Of a stretch of DNA of 6,619 bases, positions 1-4,769 are shown piece after piece. The stretch comes from Spirochaetes bacterium RBG_16_67_19. GTDB lineage: Bacteria > Spirochaetota > Spirochaetia > SZUA-6 > DRHE01. Position 1 is the stretch's first letter. Each line of letters starts with the position of its first letter. The position numbers were made by a program, and so were the translations under genes. Under the pieces are notes generated by a model. It did not search any database. It had not been told where the DNA came from and saw nothing but the letters and a program-made list of their open reading frames with translations. The stretch covers positions 2,196 through 8,814 of the forward strand of contig MIBK01000164.1 of the NCBI GenBank assembly GCA_001829505.1. Direction: 5' to 3'.

Positions 1-536
1 GCAGTGACATCTCCGACCATGCCCAGATCCTCCGGTGCAAAGTTGGCCACAGTCCAGGCCTGACAATTGTTGTAAAAGGAAGTGCAGGCCCCGCCGGCTT
101 CCGAGCCTGTCCACCAGTACGGCACGATAAGGCCATCGATACCGGGCAGCAAGTTTTCCAGCGTATCCGGCATACTGTTGTCCAGCAGCTCGCCCCAATT
201 GTTCGCGATCAGGGTCGTGCCGTTTGAGGCGGTAAACTGGGATGTTCGGAGGGATGTCATAGATGAAGGCCATATTGGCGATGGAGTCGAAAGAGTTCAC
301 CGAGATAAAAGCTTGGGCATACCTGACAGCCAGACCGGCTCCGGCAACGGCAGCCTCCGCCAGGGCGTCCGCCCCGGCTCGTCTGCCCAGGTCGCCGGTG
401 TGGAGGCCGGCCGAGAACATATAGATTTTAGTCGGAACATAAACCCGGCCGGGCGCCGGGCACCCGGTCAATGTAGTAATCGAAGCCAATACCGCGGCCA
501 GTCCGAACTTCCGCGATAGCCAAGCCTTCGTTACAT
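1..536 (-). pseudogene. Broken lipoprotein gene with DUF1554-like domain (3' end beyond the window)
   Basis: Read on the minus strand, codons from about 531 encode a lysine/arginine-bearing start, a hydrophobic stretch (FGLAAVLASITT) and a lipobox LTGC with its cysteine at 462-460, so a lipoprotein signal peptide. The mature part contains SAGLHTGDLGRRAGADAL, which matches the T-x-G-x-LGG-x-AGADA signature I know from DUF1554 proteins (common in Leptospira). At about 238-231 the coding frame shifts by one base. The new frame continues the same domain with TASNGTTLIANNWGELLD, then YWWTGSEAGGAC, NNCQAW and GMVGD, the expected C-terminal WTG/C-x-W/GD elements, and runs off the left edge. The only suitable ATG (536-534) is out of phase, separated from the ACG codon at 531-529 by two bases; no in-frame start exists after the TGA upstream. 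Two frame lesions argue for a pseudogene, although assembly errors could mimic this. The domain call is from remembered motifs; function unknown, presumably cell-surface. Confidence 0.66.
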
Positions 537-580
537 ATGCTCGCTTGGAACATCAAGCGGCATCGAGCGGCCGTCCAGGC

Positions 581-667
581 CTCAGCCTGCCGGAGAGACC
601 TCCGGCGCGGTGAAGGGCTCTTCCAGCATTCCGGCCTCGGCGAACCAGGCCGGGGTGTCGCGCACCG
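581..667. repeat. 87-bp direct repeat, copy A
   Basis: This segment matches 1873-1959 at a constant offset of 1292 bp with about 8 differences in 87 positions; the core 597-667 has only 4 differences in 71. It codes, on the minus strand, for the shared tail RDT-x-AWFAEAGMLEEPFTAPE plus the stop codon of the two epimerase remnants. Identity falls away sharply at 668, where copy B has a different joined sequence. No terminal inverted repeats or transposase accompany it, so it looks like a gene-duplication remnant, not a mobile element. Confidence 0.85.
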
Positions 668-755
668 TCTCCTCGAAAGGTCGGGGGTTGTAGCCCAGCT
701 CCCGGCTGGCCTTGCCGTGGCTGATCTCAGAGCGCAGCGCCCAGGTTCCTGGGCA
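582..755 (-). pseudogene. 3' remnant A of an NAD-dependent epimerase/dehydratase gene
   Basis: The minus-strand frame that ends at TGA 584-582 is open back to an in-frame TGA at 758-756 and has no start codon. It encodes 57 residues including ALRSEISHGKASRELGY, NPRPFEETVRDTPAWFAEAG and a tail MLEEPFTAPEVSPAG. The K-A-x-RELGY-x-PRP-xEE-xxRDTxAWF pattern is the usual C-terminal end of extended short-chain dehydrogenase epimerases, such as dihydroflavonol-4-reductase-like and HpnA-like proteins of about 330 residues. The Rossmann fold and the catalytic Tyr-x-x-x-Lys are absent, so this piece cannot be an enzyme. Its last 28 codons are nearly repeated at 1873-1959. The broken lipoprotein gene follows 45 bp downstream on the same strand, so both may be parts of one decayed transcription unit. 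Confidence 0.7.
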
Positions 756-885
756 TCACGCATCAGGAAGAAGCGGCAACCTGCGAAAGTTAGAGCAACC
801 ATCGTTGCATGTCGCGAGCCAGCCGCACCCGGCCGCCGAGCCCCTAATTTACATCCCCATCAGGAATTATCTCCTGACTGCCTCC

Positions 886-901
886 TGGCACAGCTATTGC
901 A
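886..901 (+). promoter_or_regulatory. Sigma-54 (RpoN) -24/-12 promoter
   Basis: TGGCAC, five bases (AGCTA), then TTGCA is a full match to the -24/-12 consensus TGGCAC-N5-TTGCW, including the invariant GG and GC. The predicted transcription start is about 12 bp after the -12 C, near 912, just before the AGGAGG ribosome site of the exported-protein gene at 928. Sigma-54 promoters need an ATP-dependent enhancer-binding activator, normally bound 80-150 bp upstream. That would fall in the otherwise featureless 756-885 stretch, where I see no clear palindrome. The placement, strand and spacing all fit; the activator is unknown. Confidence 0.75.
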
Positions 902-914
902 AAAGAAAGCTCCC

Positions 915-920
915 AGGAGG
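915..920 (+). promoter_or_regulatory. Ribosome binding site of the exported-protein gene
   Basis: AGGAGG lies 7 bp before ATG 928. This perfect Shine-Dalgarno match, together with the signal peptide that begins exactly there, fixes the start at 928 instead of the open frame's first ATG at 712. Confidence 0.85.
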
Positions 921-927
921 CCTGCAA

Positions 928-1833
928 ATGAGCACACAAAGCTTTAGGCGACTCACGCTACTTCTCCTGCTGGCGGGCGTCACCGCTTATCCGCAGAGCC
1001 AACCGATCATCGCGGTCGATAGTCTGCTGGAAGCCGACCTAGTGTCCGACCAGAGTTCCGCCGTTCGCCTGGCGCGGATCCCCGATGTGGCAACCGAAAG
1101 TACATCCCGATCGATTCCGGCCACGCTGGCCGGACCGGCTCCTGGCCCGGCTCTCGGCTCGAAGGAGCACCTGGGATTGATCCGTGAGGTTCAGCGCTCC
1201 AAGGGGACCCGCGCCGCGCTGCGGAAGATCATGTCCGATATACGCAACCAGAAGGCGCGGCTCGAAGCGCTGGAGGAGCTTGCTTTCCAGAGGCTGTGCA
1301 ACCGCATCAACGCCCTGATCGAGCGGCAGGTAGGGCCGCGAACCGCCGAGGAGCATTACTTCCGCAACTATCTGAACCGGGGAGCCCCCAGGACCCTTGA
1401 GGAGATGGTTGCTCTGATCAACGCTTCCCCGCCCGGGCTGAAATGGAAGCTGCAGTCCCCGCAACAGGCGGCATTCCACATGCAGGGACCGGACGGCGTC
1501 TACAACGTCAAGTTTGTTTCCTCAGACGGACACTTCGAAGCCGTGTACGACAAGGATGGAATCCTGCTCACGGAGGCCAACGATCCGATAAACATGGGTA
1601 CCTACAACTACGCGGATCCGGCCAGGGAGCTGTTCAAGCACGTTCTCTACGATGTGTCCCCCTTTGGCGACTGGGGAAACTCGGCCGCCACCAGCAACTT
1701 CGAACTGTACGACGACGGCATGGAAAATGCGCTGCGCTTCCGCGAGGACCCGCAGGCGAAGGCAGCCTATGGCGCGCTGCTCCGCCGGTTGGGCGGAGAA
1801 CGGTTTCGACTCGTGGCTCGGAAGCGTAGATAG
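928..1833 (+). CDS. Exported protein of unknown function, 301 aa
   Basis: The protein opens with MSTQSFRRLTLLLLLAGVTA, a clear Sec signal peptide with cleavage likely after about residue 20-25. Next comes a low-complexity Pro/Ala linker (about 51-78). A charged, helical segment of about 79-135 (EVQRSKGTRAALRKIM, KARLEALEELAFQRLCNR) may form a coiled coil. The C-terminal half (about 140-301) is a compact domain with aromatic and acidic motifs: VYNVKFVSSDGHFEAVYDKD, DPINMGTYNYADP and YDVSPFGDWGNS. One cysteine, Cys124, is present. I do not recognise the family; the GTYNYADP/DVSPFGDWGN motifs dimly recall C-terminal domains of secreted effector-like proteins, but that is memory, not proof. It is a single-gene unit behind a sigma-54 promoter. 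It sits between two epimerase remnants that run the other way, so it is an intact gene inside a decaying region. Base usage is like that of its neighbours. Confidence 0.88.
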   Translation: MSTQSFRRLTLLLLLAGVTAYPQSQPIIAVDSLLEADLVSDQSSAVRLARIPDVATESTSRSIPATLAGPAPGPALGSKEHLGLIREVQRSKGTRAALRKIMSDIRNQKARLEALEELAFQRLCNRINALIERQVGPRTAEEHYFRNYLNRGAPRTLEEMVALINASPPGLKWKLQSPQQAAFHMQGPDGVYNVKFVSSDGHFEAVYDKDGILLTEANDPINMGTYNYADPARELFKHVLYDVSPFGDWGNSAATSNFELYDDGMENALRFREDPQAKAAYGALLRRLGGERFRLVARKRR

Positions 1834-1872
1834 CTGCGACCAGCGCGGCGCCGTAGCCAGCGCTCCCCCGTC

Positions 1873-1959
1873 CTCAGCTCGCAGGGGAGGCCTCCGGCGC
1901 GGTGAAGGGCTCTTCCAGCATTCCCGCCTCGGCGAACCAGGCCAGGGTGTCGTGCACCG
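1873..1959. repeat. 87-bp direct repeat, copy B
   Basis: Second copy of the segment at 581-667, offset 1292 bp, same orientation, about 91% identical overall and about 94% over 1889-1959. It holds the stop codon and last 28 codons of epimerase remnant B. The match ends at 1959, exactly where remnant B joins a more upstream part of the epimerase. Confidence 0.85.
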
Positions 1960-2044
1960 CCCCCGGGGTGAACTTCTGCGTCCTGCCCGGCAGCTTTCCC
2001 CAGGCCAGGGAGCCGCAGGAGGCCGCCATGGCCAGCCACAAGGG
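1874..2044 (-). pseudogene. 3' remnant B of an epimerase/dehydratase gene, internally deleted
   Basis: The minus-strand frame ending at TGA 1876-1874 reads PLWLAMAASCGSLAWGKL, PGRTQKFTPGAV, then HDTLAWFAEAGMLEEPFTAPEASPAS. The first piece looks like the P-x-WLA-x-x-A...LTGR-x-P-x-LTP-x-x-V stretch that normally lies about 25-35 residues before the K-A-x-RELGY motif in these epimerases. The last piece is the same tail as remnant A. The KASRELGY-PRPFEE block that should lie between is missing, so two parts are joined at a GGTG that is also present in remnant A. The frame is open only back to a TAA at 2059-2057. An ATG at 2029 exists but has no fitting ribosome site, and the Rossmann domain is absent. 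Non-functional as an enzyme. The SHOCT gene ends 5 bp upstream on the same strand, which suggests a rearrangement junction near 2045-2056. Confidence 0.62.
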
Positions 2045-2049
2045 CGTGG

Positions 2050-2325
2050 CTACACCTTAACTCCTGCCAGTTCAGGCATGTTCTTCAAGTACTTGCGCAT
2101 TGCTTCGAAATTGTCGCGTGATATTTCTCCTCGAGCATACCGCCGCTTCAAGATTTCCAGCGAGTCATTCCCATCGCCTTCCCGCTTCGGAGGCCACCGC
2201 ACTAAGAAGAATGCGCCAAGCGCGATCAACGCGAAAATGCCTATCATCATAGCTCCTCCCCACAAGCCCTGCCCGGGCCACCAGCTGGCGAATTGACCGC
2301 CGCATCCTCCAATACAGCTGAACAT
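2050..2325 (-). CDS. Small one-pass membrane protein with C-terminal SHOCT motif, 91 aa
   Basis: Residues 1-20 are Gly/Trp-rich with two cysteines (Cys4, Cys8). Residues about 23-43 (GGAMMIGIFALIALGAFFLV) form one transmembrane helix, followed by a basic RWPPKR stop-transfer. Residues about 55-80 (SLEILKRRYARGEISRDNFE) fit the SHOCT motif, a short helical hairpin at the C-terminus of many small bacterial membrane proteins. I chose ATG 2325 because GGGAG lies 7 bp before it and the protein then starts at the expected Trp/Gly-rich segment; a TTG at 2343 would add six residues. A different ATG at 2374 has a better ribosome site but is out of frame. The gene diverges from the sulfur operon and may share control through the 219-bp gap. 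SHOCT proteins of this layout are often near metal- or sulfur-stress genes; the specific function is unknown. Confidence 0.85.
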   Translation of the reverse strand: MFSCIGGCGGQFASWWPGQGLWGGAMMIGIFALIALGAFFLVRWPPKREGDGNDSLEILKRRYARGEISRDNFEAMRKYLKNMPELAGVKV

Positions 2326-2479
2326 GCCTTTGCTCCCAGGCAAAGAAAATCGCGGCCGAATACCTCCTCTCCATTTTGATCCTCCCCGATAAGAGCCGCT
2401 TGCATCAACTTACCTTGGCCTCATGAATGAATTATGAAGAAGCCACTGTACAAATCGTTTACTTCAGCGACAACCGGGC

Positions 2480-2508
2480 TTGACAAGCAGGACTACTGCC
2501 AGTATTAT
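2480..2508 (+). promoter_or_regulatory. Sigma-70 promoter of the sulfur operon
   Basis: TTGACA (2480-2485), a 17-bp spacer, then TATTAT (2503-2508): a perfect -35, ideal spacing and a -10 one base off consensus. The predicted start is about 2514-2516, giving a leader of about 30 nt to ATG 2545. The -35 sits inside an 11-bp palindrome GCTTGACAAGC (2478-2488). Such a strong core promoter is what one expects when control is by a repressor. Confidence 0.85.
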
Positions 2509-2524
2509 TCAATTAGTTAATTGA
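2509..2524. promoter_or_regulatory. Palindromic operator, likely site of the ArsR-rhodanese regulator
   Basis: TCAATTA-GT-TAATTGA is a perfect inverted repeat with 7-bp arms and a 2-bp centre. It begins one base after the -10 element and covers the predicted transcription start. An ATTGA repeat at 2528-2532 and GATTAG at 2531-2536 may be a weaker second half-site. ArsR/SmtB repressors, including the sulfide-responsive BigR/SqrR type, commonly bind AT-rich palindromes at their own promoters. Binding by this particular regulator is inferred from position. Confidence 0.7.
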
Positions 2525-2544
2525 CTTATTGATTAGAGGCTTTC

Positions 2545-3228
2545 ATGAAAGGCAAAGAATTCAAAGACGCGGTTTTCCAGCAGTTTGCCCGGGTTGCCGC
2601 CGCCTTCGCCAGCCCCAAGCGCATCGAGATCATCGACGTGTTGGCACAGGGCGAGCGGAACGTCGAAACGCTGGCATCCGAAACAGGGCTTTCGATCGCC
2701 AACACCTCCAGGCACCTGCAGGTGCTCAAGGCTTCAGGGCTCGTCGCCTTCCGAAAGGAGGGCCTCCAGGTGTTCTATCGGCTGGCGGACCCGAAGGTCC
2801 TGGACGGATACCGGGCACTGCGCGAACTGGCCGAAAAACGGCTGGCGGAGGTTGACCGGCTGGTTCGTGATTTTTTCGGCGGCGTCGATGGCATGGAGCC
2901 TGTCGGCCGCTCGGAGCTGTTGAAGCGGGCGCGGAAGGGAGAAGCTGTGGTGGTGGATGTACGGCCGCGGGAGGAATTTGCTGCCGGACATATCACGGGA
3001 GCACTCTCTATTCCTCTTTCCATGCTGGAGAAGCGACTTTCCGAAATCCCCGCGGAGCGCGTTGTCGTGGCATATTGCCGGGGACCGTATTGCGTGCTGG
3101 CAGCAGAGGCAGTCAAGCTGCTTCGCCGGCGCGGTTACCGGGCGTTTCGTCTCCGGGAAGGCTATCCCGAGTGGCGTGACGGTGGGCTGCCGGTGGAAAT
3201 CGGCTCTACACCTGCTTTCTCTAAATAG
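2545..3228 (+). CDS. ArsR-family regulator fused to a rhodanese domain, 227 aa
   Basis: Residues about 1-105 are an ArsR/SmtB winged helix: FASPKRIEIIDVLAQGER, helix-turn-helix ETLASETGLSIANTSRHLQV (41-60), wing VAFRKEGLQVFYRL (67-80). Residues about 119-220 are a rhodanese domain: VVVDVRPREEFAAGHITGA (135-153) and the active-site loop CRGPYC (178-183), with Cys178 the expected persulfide-carrying cysteine, then RGYRAFRLREGYPEW. The HTH half has no cysteine, so neither the metal-binding ELCVCD box nor the SqrR/BigR cysteine pair exists; the only cysteines are 178 and 183. Fusions of this build are known, usually beside sulfur or thiol genes. As first gene behind the palindrome it is probably an autorepressor, released when its rhodanese loop takes up sulfane sulfur; that mechanism is inference. 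Start: ATG 2545 with AGAGG 5 bp before it, matching the usual family N-terminus. Confidence 0.95.
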   Translation: MKGKEFKDAVFQQFARVAAAFASPKRIEIIDVLAQGERNVETLASETGLSIANTSRHLQVLKASGLVAFRKEGLQVFYRLADPKVLDGYRALRELAEKRLAEVDRLVRDFFGGVDGMEPVGRSELLKRARKGEAVVVDVRPREEFAAGHITGALSIPLSMLEKRLSEIPAERVVVAYCRGPYCVLAAEAVKLLRRRGYRAFRLREGYPEWRDGGLPVEIGSTPAFSK

Positions 3229-3252
3229 CATCTATTCTATTCGGAGGTATCC

Positions 3253-3606
3253 ATGCACGTTCTGTTCATCCTGAACGATCCGCCCTATGGTACGGAGCGA
3301 ACTTACAACGGACTGCGTCTGGCCAATAATCTTTTCAAGAAAGACGAATCCGTGGAAGCGACCGTGTTTCTGATGGGGGATGCAGTTTCGGCGGCGAAAG
3401 CCGGCCAGCAGACCCCCAACGGCTACTACAACCTGGAGAGAATGCTCAAGGGCTTCATCACTCGAGGCGGAAAGTTGCTGTTGTGCGGCACGTGCATGGA
3501 TGCCCGCGGGCTTCAGGAGAAGGAGCTGCTTGAAGGCGGCAGACGGAGCAGCCTGGATGAGCTGACTGACCTGACCTTGGTAGCCGATAAGCTGCTGGTT
3601 TTCTAA
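3253..3606 (+). CDS. DsrE-family sulfur-carrier-like protein, 117 aa
   Basis: The length and the opening MHVLFILNDPPYGTERTYNG are those of soluble DsrE/YchN-type proteins (COG1553-like). Residues 74-86 contain LLLCGTCMDARG with Cys78 and Cys81. The first cysteine lies at the place of the sulfur-accepting cysteine of DsrE/TusD; the CGTC form with a second cysteine is typical of the stand-alone branch. Family members carry persulfide sulfur between donor and acceptor proteins in the cytoplasm. DsrF/DsrH (TusC/TusB) partners are not in this window, so it is not the DsrEFH hexamer operon. It begins 24 bp after the regulator gene, with GGAGG 5 bp before the ATG, and ends 14 bp before the flavoprotein gene. 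Likely partners are the rhodanese domain and the cysteine desulfurase of the same operon (inferred). Confidence 0.93.
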   Translation: MHVLFILNDPPYGTERTYNGLRLANNLFKKDESVEATVFLMGDAVSAAKAGQQTPNGYYNLERMLKGFITRGGKLLLCGTCMDARGLQEKELLEGGRRSSLDELTDLTLVADKLLVF

Positions 3607-3620
3607 AAGGAAAAGGGACT

Positions 3621-4769
3621 ATGTCTCAGACGGTGCTGGTCCTGGGCGGAGGGGTTGGAGGGCTGGTGGCGGCGAACCTGCTTCGTCGGCACCTGGGCTC
3701 AACGCATCGGATTATCTTAGTGGATCGCGAATCGTCGTTCTCGCTTGCCGCCTCCTACCTCTGGGTCATGAGCGGCGCCCGCCGCCCGGAGCAGGTTTCC
3801 CGCCCGCTCGCGCGGCTCAAGCGCAAGGACATCGAGGTAATCCATGGGGAGGTCGAGCACATCGATCCAGCGCAACGCGCGGCAGTGGTTGCGGGGGTGA
3901 GGATCGCGGCTGACCACCTGGTAATCGCTCTTGGTGCCGACTTCAATGCCCATGCAGTTGAAGGGCTGTCCGACGGCGGCCTTACCTTCGCCACGCTGGA
4001 TGGAGCAACCCGTCTTCGGGCTGCTCTGTCCAATTTCAGGAAGGGCCGCATCCTGATCCTGACGGCGGCGCCTTTATACAAGTGTCCTGCCGCACCCTAT
4101 GAAGCGGCCTTGCTCCTGGAAGCACACCGCCGCCGAATCCGCGGAGATCAAATCCGCATTGATTTGCACACCGCGGAACCCGGACCTATGGGTGTGGCTG
4201 GACCTGAAGTATCGGCAGCGGTGCGCGCTATCGTGGAGTCGAAATCCATCGGCTACCACCCCGACCGCCAGGTGGTCAGAGTGGATCCGGCGGAACGCGT
4301 TGTCGAGTTTCGTAACGGCGAGAAGGTTCAATACGAACTTCTCGTATATATGCCACCGCTTCAGGTACCTCGCGTGGTGCGGGAATCCATTCTTGCCAGC
4401 GCAGGCGGCTGGATAGAGGTAGACCGCCACACGCTGCAAACCCGGTTTTCGGGAGTCTATGCGCTGGGAGATGTTACCTCGATCCCCTTGTCGATGGGCA
4501 AACCGCTGCCGAAGGCCGGAGTGTTCGCCCACGGACAAGCACGCGTGGTTGCACACAATATCGTACGCGCAATCACCGGCACCGGCCGGGAGGCAAATTT
4601 CGACGGCTATGGCGCCTGTTTCGTGGAAGCGGGCGGGAGCACAGCTGGATATGGAGCCGGCGACTTCTATGCCGAACCGCGTCCATCCGTAACGCTGCAC
4701 CGCCCGAGCCTCCTGTGGCATGCAGGGAAAGTGATGTTCGAGAAGTACTGGTTTTGGAGGTGGTTATGA
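3621..4769 (+). CDS. Sulfide:quinone oxidoreductase-like FAD-dependent oxidoreductase, 382 aa
   Basis: The N-terminal FAD-binding GGGVGG (9-14) with Asp35 at the end of the second strand, the ATG-like VIALGA (101-106) and the C-terminal YALGDVTSIP (280-289) mark the SQR/flavocytochrome c sulfide dehydrogenase/NDH-2 superfamily. Cys155 in KCPAAPYE and Cys333 in GACFVEAGG sit where the redox disulfide of sulfide oxidoreductases is found. The KCP-x-x-PYE form resembles the flavocytochrome c flavoprotein and a common SQR-like branch. A third SQR cysteine is absent. No signal peptide is present, and the aromatic end FEKYWFWRWL could dip into the membrane, favouring a quinone-linked cytoplasmic-face enzyme. 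Expected reaction: sulfide to sulfane sulfur or polysulfide, electrons to quinone; the exact substrate is not proven. The gene starts 14 bp after dsrE-like and overlaps the desulfurase gene by 4 bp (ATGA), implying coupled translation. Confidence 0.9.
   Translation: MSQTVLVLGGGVGGLVAANLLRRHLGSTHRIILVDRESSFSLAASYLWVMSGARRPEQVSRPLARLKRKDIEVIHGEVEHIDPAQRAAVVAGVRIAADHLVIALGADFNAHAVEGLSDGGLTFATLDGATRLRAALSNFRKGRILILTAAPLYKCPAAPYEAALLLEAHRRRIRGDQIRIDLHTAEPGPMGVAGPEVSAAVRAIVESKSIGYHPDRQVVRVDPAERVVEFRNGEKVQYELLVYMPPLQVPRVVRESILASAGGWIEVDRHTLQTRFSGVYALGDVTSIPLSMGKPLPKAGVFAHGQARVVAHNIVRAITGTGREANFDGYGACFVEAGGSTAGYGAGDFYAEPRPSVTLHRPSLLWHAGKVMFEKYWFWRWL
4756..4760 (+). promoter_or_regulatory. Ribosome binding site setting the desulfurase start
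   Basis: GGAGG lies 5 bp before ATG 4766, inside the last codons of the flavoprotein gene. It supports ATG 4766 over the in-frame ATG at 4715, which would add 17 residues lacking family similarity before the conserved IYLDHNATTP. Confidence 0.85.

Noticed and set aside
82..519. Plus-strand open frame of 145 codons
   Set aside because: It has no domain or ribosome site, and the opposite strand reads the DUF1554-like lipoprotein in the same place.
712..927. N-terminal extension of the exported protein from ATG 712
   Set aside because: It overlaps the epimerase remnant and the sigma-54 promoter, lacks a ribosome site, and would bury the signal peptide that begins at 928.
1834..1873. Terminator after the exported-protein gene
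   Set aside because: The GC-rich stretch has only imperfect pairing and no T-run follows.
581..1959. The repeat pair as ends of an insertion sequence or composite element
   Set aside because: The copies are direct, are coding tails of related genes, have no terminal inverted repeats, and no transposase lies between them.
2400..2475. Sigma-70 promoter for the SHOCT gene on the minus strand (CATAAT near 2436)
   Set aside because: No acceptable -35 lies at 16-18 bp; the match is too weak to list.
2545..2870. Classic arsenic or metal sensing by the ArsR-type domain
   Set aside because: No cysteine is present in the HTH half, so the usual metal-binding box is missing.
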